A DNA stretch of 29,951 bases, from positions 1 to 29,951 of the forward strand of contig JADRCO010000601.1 in assembly GCA_021464525.1 (NCBI GenBank), written 5' to 3'. This DNA comes from Rhizophagus sp. LPA8_4_AMF (Eukaryota; Glomeromycota; Glomeromycetes; Glomerales; Glomeraceae). A model generated the notes under the pieces. That model did no database searches. It was not told where the DNA came from and worked only from the letters and a program-made list of their open reading frames with translations. Numbering within the stretch: the first letter of the stretch is position 1; every line of letters begins with the position of its first letter. The position numbers and the translations under genes are program-made. Positions 8,570 to 20,648 of this stretch are shown piece by piece.

Positions 8570-11500
8570 ATGTCTGATAACGATCTTCCAATACTGTTAG
8601 AGGAGTTATGTCAGGTAATGTTTCTTTACCGGACTTCTTTTGTTATTTCTTGTAAAAAGCAGAAATTTAAAATATATTATATTTCATCTGTTTGTGCTTG
8701 TTGTCATTAATTTTATATTTTGGAAATTTAAAGACTTATAAGCTATGTTACGAATCCTAATGCTTTTCATATTTTGCTATTAATAGCTCCAGGAACTCGG
8801 TGTAAATTCAAGTAGCATAGGTTTTAACTGGCTGACCATGGAGTCTGACCGTTTTATCTGTGTGCGTGAAACCACTGGGCCGACCAACCAAGTCGTAATA
8901 ATTGATCTTCAAGATACTTCGAATGTTCTTAAAAGACCAATCACTGCTGATAATGCAATAATGCATCCTACAGCTAAAATTCTTGCGTTAAAAGGTTTGT
9001 TGATAGAAATTTTTGCAAAATACGTGAATTTTGATTAAAATCATGCAATATCGAATTATCTTTGAATTTCAAATTAGCCGCAAGACAATTGCAAATATTC
9101 AACCTTGAGTTGAAATCAAAAGTAAAATCACATACCATGCAAGAAGATGTAATGTTTTGGAAATGGATCAATCAAAAGACTCTTGGACTTGTCACAGGAA
9201 CAGCAGTATATCATTGGTCAATGGAAGGCGATTCACCTCCGCTTAAGATGTTTGATAGGCATACAAATCTTGCAAATTCTCAAATTATCAATTATCGAGT
9301 TAATGCAGATGAAAGATGGATGGTTTTAGTAGGAATATCTGCTGTGGTATGTATAATTATAAATTTAATAATGTTTTTTCTTTCTTTCTTTTTGGTCTTG
9401 TAAAATTCAATCTCTGACATACGATATTAATTTAAATAGGAAGGTAGAGTGGTCGGGAACATGCAATTATATTCTAAAGATCGTAAAGTCAGTCAGCCAA
9501 TTGAAGGACACGCTGCGGCATTTGCAAATATCGTACTTGAAAACGGAGTTTCACCCACAAGCTTATTTACTTTTGCTATAAGAAATACAAGTGGTGCAAA
9601 GGTAAAATAAGGTCATTTATAAGTTAATATTATATATATAAATGCTTATAAAACTTATTTAATAGTTACATATTGTTGAAGTCGATCATAAAGAAGAAAA
9701 TCCTCAATTTGCGAAGAAGACTGTGGATGTATTTTTTCCATCAGAGGCTACTGGAGATTTCCCTGTCTCAATGCAAGTCAGCAAAAAATATAATATAATT
9801 TTTCTCGTAACGAAGTTTGGATATATTCATCTTTACGATTTAGAGACGGGTATATGTATATATATGAATAGAATTAGTGGTGAAACAATTTTTGTAACTG
9901 CTGAACGTGAGAATGGTAGTGGGATAGTTGGAGTTAATAGAAAAGGACAGGTAAAAATGCCATCTTTCGTCATTTTATTGTTCAATAATATTAATAATTC
10001 TGTATAATTTTTTTTCCAGGTGCTATCGGTTTGTGTGGACGAGTCACAAATCATTCCTTATATTATATCGATAAATAATCCAGACTTAGCACTAAGAATC
10101 GCTTCAAGATGTAATTTGCTTGGTGCTGAAAAATTATATATGGATAAATTTATGCAATTATTACAACAAGGAGCGTATAATGAAGCTGCCAAAGTTGCAG
10201 CAAATTCCCCTCAAGTAAGAACAATCCATAATAATTCTGGGCTGGTTATTTTTAAATTATTGAAGTCCTTTAATTGTATACTGTAGGGTTTCCTTCGCAC
10301 ACCACAAACAATTGAACGATTTAAAAACGTTTCCGTGCCAGCGGGAGGATTATCCCCTATTTTGCAATATTTCGGAATTCTCTTGGAAAAAGGAGAATTA
10401 AACAAACATGAGTCTTTGGAACTTGCAAGACCTGTGTTAGCTCAAAGTCGCAAACAACTATTGGAAAAGTGGTTAAAAGAAGACAAGGTACATTCATCAT
10501 TTATAGATAAATGTAATAGTATTTAGTGTTAATTATTTAAATCATTTTTAGTTGGAATGTAGTGAGGAATTAGGTGATATAGTTCGTCAACATGATTTAA
10601 CATTGGCCCTGTCAGTATACCTTCGTGCCAATGTTCCGAATAAGGTTGGTAACGAAAATTTTTTGAAACTATATTTTGTATCTACACTTGATAATTATTT
10701 CATCATCATTATTATTAGGTAATCGCCTGTTTTGCCGAGACAGGTCAATATTCAAAGATTGTTCTATACGCAAATAAAGTAGGATTTCAACCGGATTATC
10801 CCATGTTGCTTCAAAAAATTATGGCTAGAGATCCTGAAAAAGGAGCAGAGTTCGCCACTATGTTGGTAAATGATGAAAGTGGATCATTAATTGATATTGA
10901 AAAAGCAAGTATCTTGTATATTTATTTATCCCTTAAACGGTAAAATTTTCAACATACCATTTAAAGGATATCGTAATTCTACATTTTTTTGAGAACACAG
11001 TTAATTGATTTTTTTTTCGAAACTTTAGGTTGTTGATGTGTTCATGTCTAACAATAAAATTCAACAAGCTACTGCGTTCTTATTGGATGCATTAAAAGAT
11101 AATAAACCAGAACATGGACATTTACAAACCAGGTTGTTAGAGATGAATTTGCTAAACTTCCCACAAGTTGCTGATGCGATTCTTAGCAACGCAATTCTTA
11201 GTCATTATGATAAGCCTTATATCGCGACTCTATGTGAGAAAGCTGGTTTATTACAAAGGGTATGTTTTATTGTAATTAATAGATTATTTTTGATGATATG
11301 ATTAACATTCATTTGCGTTTGTAGGCACTGGAACATTATACGGATATTAATGACATAAAGCGTGTAATCATACATACGGGTGCTATGAACGTTGAAGTAA
11401 GTTCAACTAACAATTGTTTAATTGTTTATACTCGTTATATTCATAATAAATAAAGTTTAAGTCATGTGTATACACTTTACCTTAGTTTGTTGTCAATTAC

Positions 11501-14500
11501 TTTGGTACTTTATCGGTCGAACAATCCCTCGAATGTTTGAAAGAAATGTTAAAGAATAACAGGCAGACTTTACAAGTGGTAGTTCAAATTGCGACAAAAT
11601 ATTCTGAACAGTTACAACCAATAAATTTGATTAATTTGTTCGAATCCTTTAAAACTTACGAAGGTAATTAAGATTAAATGATATAATTTAGGTTAAATAA
11701 TAATTGATTTATTCCTTAATTTTTTTTAAATAGGATTATATTATTACCTTGGGTCGATTGTCAATCTTAGTACGGATCCGGATGTACATTTTAAATATAT
11801 CCAGTCTGCTGTAAAGACCGGTCAAATTAAAGAGGCTGAAAGGATATGCCGAGAAAGTAATTATTATGATCCGGAAAAAGTTAAAAACTTTTTAAAGGTA
11901 CTATCTATCATATTATTAATTGTGCAATGCAATAATTTACGTTAACTTTTTTTTTTAAAATTAATAGGAAGCCAAACTCTCAGATCAGCTTCCCTTAATT
12001 ATTGTCTGTGATCGATTTGACTTTGTTCATGACTTAGTACTTTATCTTTACCAACAAAATTTGACAAAATATATCGAAGTGTACGTTCAGAAAGTCAATC
12101 CTACTCGTACTCCTGTTGTTATTGGTGGTCTCCTAGATGTCGATTGCGATGAGTCGATTATCAAAGGTCTACTTATGTCTGTTACTGGTTCTGTTCCTGT
12201 TGATCAATTGGTTGAAGAAGTTGAAAAGCGCAATCGACTTAAATTAATTTTACCTTGGTTGGAATTACGTGTACAAGAGAATAGTCAAGATACAGCTGTC
12301 TATAATGCGCTTGCCAAAATATATATTGATAGCAATAACAACCCTGAAGCTTTCCTTAGGGAAAATACTGTATGTTGTTAATTGTTTAAACTTTCTTTTC
12401 ATCAGATGCGTCAAATATTAACTATTTACTAATTCATAATTATTAAATTAATTTGTAGTATTACGATTCATTCACTATTGGTAAATATTGTGAAAAGAGA
12501 GACCCTAATCTTGCTTTCATAGCGTATCAACGTGGTCAATGCGATAAAGAACTTGTTAAGATCACCAATGAGAACTCAATGTTTAAACATCAAGCTCGAT
12601 ATTTGGTAAAACGACGTGACCCTGATTTATGGTCGTATGTTTTGGATGAGAATAACATGCACCGTAGATCTTTAATTGACCAGGTAAATATTACTTAATT
12701 ATCTTATTCTCTCGTATTGCTTAAAATTGAAAAAAAAATATTTTCTCTTTTTTTTTATTTAGATTAATGCTGTAGCTTTACCCGAGTCTATTGATCCAGA
12801 TGATGTCTCTATTACTGTCAAAGCGTTCATGAATGCCGATTTACCACTTGAATTAATTGAACTTTTAGAGAAACTGATCTTAGAGAACACAGCTTTCAGT
12901 GACCATAAAGTTCTCCAAAATTTGCTTATCCTCACAGCCATTAAGGTAAGTTTACTTTACAGAATCACTCGTACGCAGTTGTAAAAATAAAAAAAAAAGC
13001 TATAATTACTAACATTAATTATAATAGGCCGACAAAGCTAAAGTGATGGATTATATCAACAGGCTTAACAACTTTGATGCTCCTGATGTCGCTGATCTCG
13101 CTATTAAAAACAATTTGTTTGAAGAAGCGTTCACCATTTACAAAAAATGTAAAGATGATAAAAACGCAATGAATGTATTAATTGAACATATTGGAAGTAT
13201 AGACCGAGCCGCTGATTATGCAAATATTTGTGATCAGCCGGAAGTATGGAGTCGTTTAGCGAAAGCACAGATTGAAGGTCTAAGAATTAAAGATTCAATT
13301 GGTACGTTTTATTTAAACATTTACAAAAAAATTATTATTATTTTTTTACGCTAATTTATTTGTATTTGTTAGATTCATATATTCGCGCCGATGATCCAAC
13401 CAATTTTAGTGAAGTAATTGATATCTCAACACGTGCTGGAAAATACGATGATCTTGTTCGATACTTACAAATGTGTCGCAAGAAACTTCGCGAACCTCAA
13501 GCTGACAGCGAATTATTATTTGCTTTTGCAAAGACAGAACGATTTCATGATATAGAAGAATTTCTTAACACGCCTAATGTAGCTCAAATACAAGTAGTTG
13601 GAGATAGATGTTACGATGAAGGTTTATTTGAAGCTGCAAAGATCCTGTTTATGAGCGTCTCAAATTGGGCAAGACTGGCTTCTACACAAGTTCATCTAGG
13701 AGAATATCAATCTGCCGTCGATTGTGCAAGAAAAGCTAGCAGTACAAAGTAATATATATATATATATATATTGTCAGTTTAAATTATCTATGATTATAAC
13801 TTATATAATTTCTTTATTTAATTAAGAGTTTGGAAAGATGTACATAACGCCTGCGTACAACACAAAGAATTCCGCCTAGCTTATATATGTGGTCTTAATC
13901 TTATTGTTCATGCTGATGAGTTACAGGTTATTATTCATTATTAAACAATTGACTGCATTCTTATCAGAATCAACCGTTAATTTCTTTATTTAATTTGACT
14001 TTATAGGAAGTTATTCGCCAATACGAATACAACGGTTACATAGACGAATTATTACAGCTTCTTGAAGCTGGCCTTGGTCTTGAAAGAGCACACATGGGAA
14101 TGTTTACCGAACTAGCAATTCTATACACGAAATATAAACCAGAGAAAACAGACGAGCATCTACGCCTATTTTGGTCTCGTCTTAACATTCCAAAAGTCAT
14201 TCGAGCTTGTGACGAAGCGCACTTATGGAAAGAGATGGTATTCCTATATGAGAATTATGATGAATTTGATAATGCTGCACTTTCAATGATTACACATGCT
14301 AGCGATGCATGGGAACACTCACGTTTTAAGGATATTGTTGTCAAAGTCAGCAACCTCGAAATATATTATAAGGTCGTTCGATTTAAAATTTTATTTTTTT
14401 TATTTTTTTTTATTTTTATATTTTGTGCTTAGTTATAATTTTATTAATTCCTTTAGGCATTGAAATTTTATTTGGATGAGCATCCTCTCTTATTAAATGA

Positions 14501-15600
14501 TTTATTGGTCGCTCTTACTCCAAGAATTGATCATACTAGAGTTGTTCAAATGTTCAAGAAATCCGATAACTTACCATTGATCAAATCATATTTGATATCA
14601 GTACAAGAGGTATTGTATATCCTACTTAGATTATATAAATATAAATATAAATATATATGGTGCACTTAACTAAAAGCTTCTCTCTTCATTTATAGACAAA
14701 TAATTTAGCGGTTAACAATGCTTACAATGATATATTAATCGAGGAAGAAGATTATAAATCACTACGAGACTCAATTGATAACTTTGATAAATTCGATAAT
14801 ATTGAGTTAGCTCAAAGACTTGAAAAGCATGATCTCTTAGAATTTCGTCGCATTGCAGCGCATCTTTACAAGAAAAACAAACGATGGGCACAATCTATTG
14901 CTTTATCTAAAGAGGATAGACTTTTTAAAGATGCTATTGAAACAGCCAGCGAATCACGTTCCATCGAAGTAGCAGAGGAACTTTTGGAATATTTTGTACA
15001 AATTGGAAACAAAGAGTGCTTTACAGCGTGTTTATACACATGTTATGATTTAGTTAGATCGGATGTTGTATTGGAAATGTCCTGGAGGCATGGTCTTACC
15101 GATTTTGCCATGCCATACTTGATTCAAACCATGCGAGAATTTAACAACAAGGTTTGTCTTATTTATGTAATATTTAGCTTAAAGTTTATAGATATTATAA
15201 CGTATTTATATCTTAAAATATAGATTGATGTTTTGGAGAAAGCTAACGCCGAGAGAACAGCAAAAGAACAGGAACGTGAAAAGAATGAAAGTGGTATTTA
15301 TCCCAATTTCTTATTTGAATTTTATCTTTTACATAATACTTATTATATGATATGTACTTTAAATAATAGAACTACCGATCATAAATCCAGCCGGATTAGG
15401 AAATCAACTTCTACTTACACAAGGGCCAGGACAAGGGTAAAAATTTAATTTCCATTTTTTTTTATTAAAGTTTATTATAGTGAGACAGACTAACCTGATT
15501 TTATTATACTTTTCAAACTTGCCATTTAATTAGAATTGCACCTCAGGGGTTTGGTAATACTTATGGTAACATGAATAATATGAACTATCAAGGTTTTTAA
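8570..15600 (+). CDS. CHC1: Clathrin heavy chain
   Basis: Clathrin heavy chain forms the triskelion legs of coated vesicles at the plasma membrane and trans-Golgi. The 25 exons join in frame: 8570-8614, 8787-8994, 9078-9346, 9440-9601, 9666-9950, 10020-10214, 10287-10487, 10552-10644, 10719-10904, 11029-11259, 11325-11396, 11486-11663, 11734-11897, 11968-12369, 12459-12683, 12763-12945, 13028-13301, 13373-13748, 13827-13926, 14007-14372, 14457-14609, 14696-15151, 15224-15293, 15370-15436, 15534-15600. They give 1675 residues, the usual family length. The N-terminal propeller (about 1-330) has [20 protein letters not shown] and the clathrin-box groove around [16 protein letters not shown]. The alpha-solenoid leg follows ([35 protein letters not shown]), then a conserved trimerisation hub ([15 protein letters not shown]) and a short Gln/Gly/Asn tail ending NYQGF. 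Intron 9 is GC-AG; the others are GT-AG. The gene looks intact. Confidence 0.97.
10905..11028 (+). other. GC-AG intron (clathrin intron 9)
   Basis: The upstream exon must end after the Glu-Lys codons at 10904 and the next begins GTTGTTGATGTG (Val-Val-Asp-Val) at 11029, restoring the conserved DIE-K-VVDVFM sequence. The donor is therefore GCAAGT, the classic strong GC donor, and the acceptor is TTTAG. No alternative GT donor nearby keeps the conserved frame. Confidence 0.85.
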
Positions 15601-16070
15601 AATTATGAACATTTGTTATTCGATAAATTATTATTACAAGAAGAAAGATTCTTTACATATAGGGAAAAGCCACTTAAATAATAACGACAATCTATCTACC
15701 TGTTAAAGAACAGAATAATTAGTAATACTTTCTTTTCTTTTATAATGCTTATAGCTAGTTTTAAATGAGGTTGTATATATATAATAATTTTATATTATAT
15801 AATAATATTATTTTTGAGAAAAAATTTTTTTTATAATACCAAAAAACTTTAATAAACAGAAAATATATTAATAGAAATCCTTTGCTATTCTAAAAAATCA
15901 TATGACTGAAATTTTATGGCGAAGTATACCGCTATCTTTTCTATTTTAGTAATGTAGTACAACGTACAAGTTCAGTACAAGTTTTGCAAATCAAACACTT
16001 TGAATAAAAATCTTCTCTTTCTCCTTTGCAGATAAAAAAAAAAAATAATAATTTACTCTCAACTGCGATA
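15601..16070. other. intergenic region between clathrin and arrestin-like genes
   Basis: This includes the clathrin 3' UTR and the promoter/leader of the next gene. A pyrimidine-rich tract ending TTTGCAG (16010-16031) looks like a splice acceptor, so the downstream gene may carry an intron in its 5' UTR. Apart from AT-rich runs I see nothing else. Confidence 0.5.
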
Positions 16071-17144
16071 ATGACACATGAACCGGCTTCTACACCGCAT
16101 ACAAACGATTGTATAAAATCTGACCATCGTATGTTCTTTACTTTTGATCCAGAAAAATCGACATTTTTATCTGGATATTTAGGTATAAATGTAACGACGA
16201 TAACCGGAACATTATTAGTTAGATTTACACAAGCAATTAAAGCTAGAAAGATAAATTTGTATTTTATTGGAAGAGAAAAGGTTGAATGGGTAAATTTAAG
16301 AAAAATAAAAAAGGAGAAGATTATATTGAAACAACATGAAATTTTATGGAAATCGAATAATCCTATAGGATATGAATTAATAACAGATTTAACTTTACCA
16401 TTCGAATTTCAAGTACCATCAAATGCTATAGAAAGTTTTAATTCAAATTTTGGTCATGTTCAATATACATTAAAAGCTGTTATAAATAAAAAACAAATTA
16501 AAAAAAAAAATTGGATTGAAGTTAAAGTACCAATTTGGAGATGGACTAGACCATCAATTGAAGAATTAAAACCTTTAATTATTAAATCAAAAAGTTCACA
16601 ACATAGAAGACATCAAATTGAATGGGAAGCTATATTACCAAAAACTTTTTTTGATATTAATTCAAAATTTAAAATTAAATTAAGAATGATTGTACAAGAT
16701 CCAGATTTAAGAATAAAAAAAATAAGTACATTTTTAAAAGGGATTGTTAAATATTTTAATAATAATAATGATGATGATGATGATGATGATGTTGGAGGTG
16801 GTGGTAGTAGTAGTAGTGATAACGTTGATGATGATGATGATGATGATGATGATAACGATGATGGAAAAAAAATTTTACCATTTGAAAAAGTTCAATATTT
16901 GTATAAAGGTGAAATAATTAATGGGAAAGATGTTGTAATGACACCAAATGGTCTTGATACATTATTTGAAGCTAATATATTAATTAATATACCTAATGAT
17001 GTTATTCCAACTTGTAAAACTGATTATATGAAAATTATTAATGAGATTCAAATCAAAGTAATGTTTGAAAGGTCAAATACTTATGTTTTAATTACAAGAG
17101 AAATTTTAATTGGAAGAAATTATGAAACAAGAGTTGAAGATTGA
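16071..17144 (+). CDS. Alpha-arrestin-like protein with an Asn/Asp/Gly/Ser-rich insert
   Basis: Alpha-arrestins (arrestin-related trafficking adaptors) link Rsp5/Nedd4-type ubiquitin ligases to membrane transporters for endocytosis. The 357-residue product has an Arrestin_N-like beta-sandwich: FTFDPEKSTFLSGYLGINV, then a TGTLLVRFTQAIKARKINLYFIGREKVEW block typical of the family (split here at TGTLLVRF and KINLYFIGREKVEW for recognition), and LTLPFEFQVPS with a following GHVQYTLKAVI strand. From about residue 180 an Arrestin_C-like domain follows, broken at about 230-270 by Asn, Asp, Gly and Ser runs encoded by AAT/GAT/GGT/AGT repeats. I see no clear PPxY motif, so Rsp5 binding would be indirect or absent. 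The start is the ATG at 16071; an open frame extends upstream to TTG at 16026 across a likely splice acceptor. No introns in the CDS. Confidence 0.75.
   Translation: MTHEPASTPHTNDCIKSDHRMFFTFDPEKSTFLSGYLGINVTTITGTLLVRFTQAIKARKINLYFIGREKVEWVNLRKIKKEKIILKQHEILWKSNNPIGYELITDLTLPFEFQVPSNAIESFNSNFGHVQYTLKAVINKKQIKKKNWIEVKVPIWRWTRPSIEELKPLIIKSKSSQHRRHQIEWEAILPKTFFDINSKFKIKLRMIVQDPDLRIKKISTFLKGIVKYFNNNNDDDDDDDVGGGGSSSSDNVDDDDDDDDDNDDGKKILPFEKVQYLYKGEIINGKDVVMTPNGLDTLFEANILINIPNDVIPTCKTDYMKIINEIQIKVMFERSNTYVLITREILIGRNYETRVED
16757..16864 (+). repeat. (AAT)n-(GAT)n trinucleotide repeats within the arrestin-like gene
   Basis: Two GAT runs (about 16769-16791 and 16827-16853) are separated by GGT/AGT triplets and preceded by AAT triplets. 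All are in frame, giving Asn, Asp, Gly, Ser and Asp runs. Such runs change length by replication slippage without breaking the frame. Confidence 0.85.
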
Positions 17145-17580
17145 AATTTAATTGGGGAGAAAAAACCATTACACCGTATGCCCCTGTTCGTATGGGTGAT
17201 TTATTTATTTAATTTATTTATTATTTAATTTATTTATTTAATTTATTTATATTATTTTTTTGTTACATTAAAAACAATTTTTTTTTATAATTAAATTAAA
17301 CCTATAAGTCCTCTTATAGTAAACTTTACTATGTAAAATATCAATCCTTGAATGCGTGGTATCAAGTGACCTACATGCAGTACCTGAAAAAGGGCTTATT
17401 TTATGAACCCTAAATTGACCGTAGCAGCTTTACAAATAATAGTCTGTAAACTTACACTCTGTCACGAAATTGATTTCAAATTAAGGAGTCTATATAATAA
17501 TCTGATCATTTCACTTTCATCATTGTAAATTCCTGAATTCTGACATCATGTCTACACGATAAATGTTCTGCTAACTAATC
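17145..17580. other. intergenic, TTTATTTAA-type tandem repeats
   Basis: After the arrestin-like stop, 17200-17255 consists of imperfect tandem copies of TTTATTTAATTTATTTA. The rest is AT-rich without recognisable coding signal. Confidence 0.55.
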
Positions 17581-17808
17581 AAGGCCTGCAGGATTATCAT
17601 CATCCCTGTGGGGCTTGTATCGCGGGTCCAGGAGAAAAAACTTGATTATAAACTTTCGGCAAAAATCGTTATAAATTTTAATTGGGGTAACAAGGGCGAT
17701 TTCAAAGTTCATCTGATTATCTTAATAAGAACATCTACAGTATTTTCCACACCTCTCTCTCTCACCATTAAGATTTTCGGGAGAACATTTCCATCATTGG
17801 ATAGATGA
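17581..17808 (+). other. unassigned open segment, possible exon remnant
   Basis: A frame open from 17581 to TGA at 17806-17808 (75 codons) with no ATG start. It is less AT-rich than its flanks and has a balanced composition (for example KLSAKIVINFNWGNKGDF). The sequence just upstream, GCTAACTAATCAAG, resembles a branch point plus acceptor. I recognise no domain and find no partner exon. It may be a terminal exon, a gene relic or chance. Confidence 0.25.
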
Positions 17809-19131
17809 CTTGTAAATACGGTAATTGATTAGATTTAGTAAGTTTGAAGACGATGAAAATTGACGTATCACTAATAAAAAAAAATAAAATTAGTTCCTTA
17901 AAAAAGTAATGATAGCGTACAATCGGAGTGGCTTCCTTAATTATTGATTCGTATAAATCATATTCTGATACATAACCCGACTAACCCGTGACCTATATTC
18001 TGTTAATCCGTACTCCTATGACATAAGCTTTTTTGCACTATGCAATGAGACAAAGGGGAAATTTAGTAACAGAAAATATTATATATATATATATATATAA
18101 GTGATGATTGATCGAGGTTTTCCAAGATTTTTCAAATTTTTTCTTGAAATATTTTTTCTGATCCTCCCACGAAGGGTAACTCAATTAGGATAAATTTTGT
18201 TCAAAAAAATTCTTGTGTCCACAATTTAGCATGATGTATGATCTAATTGGAGTTGAATATTTTTAATATTTGATATTTCTCCATTGCATAAATGACAACA
18301 TTTTTAGATAATTAAGGATGTGTGGAAAGAGTTTCGTAATTTGTTCATATTAGTATTGTTTTCGTAATCAACTTTTCAATTAGATGACATATTTGAATAT
18401 ATTGTATATAATTTTCCCTATGCCACGAAGTAAAGTTGAAGATCGCATTAATATATGAGCATATATTTGAACCTATCTAAATCAAGTAAACTTTTGGTAA
18501 TATTTTGCCACAATTTAGTCTTGTTGCAAACAAGAAATATCACTTTTTCTTCGTATTTTTGGCGGTGAAACATGATAATGATACACTTGTCTTATTATTT
18601 TTGCTTATATTAACAGTTAAACCAAATAAGGTGTGATTAATTATTTCGTTAAAAAAAGCCTCAGATGAGTTCAAAAAATATTTCAACAAAGGGTTTATTT
18701 TTACTTTTTCGAATCAATTAAAATTACAAGACAGAATTTTATACTTAAATATTCCTTCTCTAAAAAAAATATGATAAAATTAATTATAGATAATAATAAA
18801 TAATGTTACAAGGGTAATACTTATACAAGGGATAAATTTTGAAAAAATTTAACCATAATTTCAAATCAACCTGTCGATCTTTGACATCACAAGCATGAAT
18901 GTTTGTTTGTAACATTTGTTACATGTGATAATCTGTACGTAATCAAATAATTCCCGTGTTGAAATATTTTATACAATATATTTTTTATTATATAATATAT
19001 AATTTTTTTTTTTTTTTTAAAAAAAAAAGGGGGGATTCTATTTCCTTTTTTATTTGTTTAAAAAGATTTTCATTTTTCTTTTTTATTAAAAGAATTCTTT
19101 GAAAGAAACATTTATATTATTTTTTCGTTAC
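17809..19131. other. intergenic stretch, no gene seen
   Basis: AT-rich, with an (AT)n run near 18081-18099 and a block of about 18 T, 10 A and 6 G near 19001-19036. I see no coding signal and no bounded repeat. Its right end must contain the promoter of the acidic protein gene. Confidence 0.55.
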
Positions 19132-19135
19132 ATGT

Positions 19136-19852
19136 ATGTATAATAAAATGAGTAAATTTCATGATCGTAGTAACAATAGATATCAAGAAGAAAGCGAAGA
19201 TTCTGATTTAGAATATCTTGTTCAAAAAGATTCTAAAAAAGAAAGATATAGTGATGAAAATGGAACATCTAATATATTAAACAAAGAAGAATACGAAGAA
19301 AGTGAAGAAGATGAAGATGATGATACCGATGAGAAAGATACTGATGAGAAATATATTAAAGAGGAAGATACTGAAGAGGAAGATATTGAAGAAGATACTG
19401 AAGAAGAAGATAATGAAGAAGATACCGAAAACGAAGAATTCAATGATAGTGATGATAGATCGTCAGATAATTGGGAAGATTATTGGGGAAGTAATCCATA
19501 TGTAGAATTCATTGATTTAAATAATCAACATGAAATATTTTTGTATTCAAATTCACAAGAAGAACAAGAATGTAATATTAATTCATTTGAAGATTTTCTC
19601 TTTTCTTTAAATGGGATTGAATCATTAAATGATTTAAGAGGATATAGTGATATAAATGAACAAAATAATAGATTTGTTATGTTAGGAGATAGTTTAGCAA
19701 GTGGAGGAGCTTACGAATATTATAATAATGATGGTAGTTATTATAGTCAACGTGCCGATGGAAGTATCGTCAGGAGAGATAAATTTGGAAGAGAACGTAT
19801 TACGCCTCCCGAAGAAAATCCTAGAATGGGTAGAAGGTATCGTCCATACTAA
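19136..19852 (+). CDS. hypothetical highly acidic protein
   Basis: A single-exon frame of 238 codons that I do not recognise. Residues about 17-105 are dominated by Glu and Asp, with an irregular repeat EEDTEEEDIEEDTEEED encoded by GAAGAAGATACT-like units. A central part (DNWEDYWGSNPYVEFIDLN) and a Gly/Tyr/Arg-rich C-terminus (ASGGAYEYYNNDGSYYSQ, ending MGRRYRPY) are not low complexity and look conserved in style. There is no signal peptide or membrane segment. Such acidic proteins are often nuclear (chromatin or ribosome biogenesis), but nothing specific supports this. ATG at 19132 starts an overlapping four-codon frame that ends at 19143, so the in-frame ATG at 19148 (MSKFHDRS) may be the real start. 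Confidence 0.6.
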   Translation: MYNKMSKFHDRSNNRYQEESEDSDLEYLVQKDSKKERYSDENGTSNILNKEEYEESEEDEDDDTDEKDTDEKYIKEEDTEEEDIEEDTEEEDNEEDTENEEFNDSDDRSSDNWEDYWGSNPYVEFIDLNNQHEIFLYSNSQEEQECNINSFEDFLFSLNGIESLNDLRGYSDINEQNNRFVMLGDSLASGGAYEYYNNDGSYYSQRADGSIVRRDKFGRERITPPEENPRMGRRYRPY

Positions 19853-20541
19853 TTGATGCTCCCTCATGATTTGATATTTTAAAAAAAAAACGTTTATTTT
19901 CGTATGGATACTCTGAACAAAGTACTTGGCAGCCCAATACCAAATTTGATATAATAAATTTTGATATGCAAGTAATGTAACTTATTAGTGGTTTACATAA
20001 ATTGGTGTAAAATTTGTTAAAATGTACGATATCGTCATTTAATTACTAAATTGAAATTATCACGTGACTTTGACAACCTTTGTGAAAATTTGATTAACAG
20101 TACATATTGTAACCGATAATCAAAAAAAAAATAAAAATAAAAATTTTTTGAAACGAATAAGAACGTAACCCTTTCTAAATTTCTTTAAAAGTTAATCATT
20201 TGACAAGGTACATCTTTTAATTAACGGAGTAAATAGTTAAAAAAAGTAAAATAATTCGTTTAATTTTAAACCGTTTAAGGAAAAGATGACTCTTTATACT
20301 CGTTATAGATATTTAAATGTGGCGTTAACGGATCTTTTGTTAAATCAGTCTATTCATTATTGATCATTACTTTTTTCATAATTATAATAAATTCCCTTCT
20401 AACATCCGAAAACTATTTCACGTTTGATCATCATTTAAATTCAATATCTCGGAATAATTCCCATTGTGTTAATCTTGTGAAAAGAGAAATTTCAAAGTTT
20501 AACAAGATTTTTTTTTTCCATTTTTTCATTTTCCGGATTTT
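19853..20541. other. intergenic stretch, no gene seen
   Basis: AT-rich. The only ATG frame of note (20286, 25 codons) is too short to support. A longer open frame after 20360 starts with TTG and ends in the poly(A) cluster, so I do not call it. Confidence 0.5.
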
Positions 20542-20648
20542 AAAAAAAAAAAAAAAAAAAAGGGCCATTCACATTTAAATGAAAAAAAAAAAAAAAAAAA
20601 AAATTTTTTTTTTTTTGGAAAAAAAAAAAAAAAAAAAAAAGGCAAATC

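Noticed and set aside
8974-10405. Minus-strand open frames within the clathrin gene
   Set aside because: Shadows of conserved clathrin exons on the plus strand.
8570-17144. Clathrin and alpha-arrestin adjacency as a functional endocytosis cluster
   Set aside because: Two neighbouring genes are not evidence of clustering in a fungal genome; nothing in the sequence shows co-regulation.
19222-19505. Ser-rich minus-strand and Lys/Met-rich plus-strand frames over the acidic gene
   Set aside because: Produced by reading GAAGAAGAT repeats in other frames.
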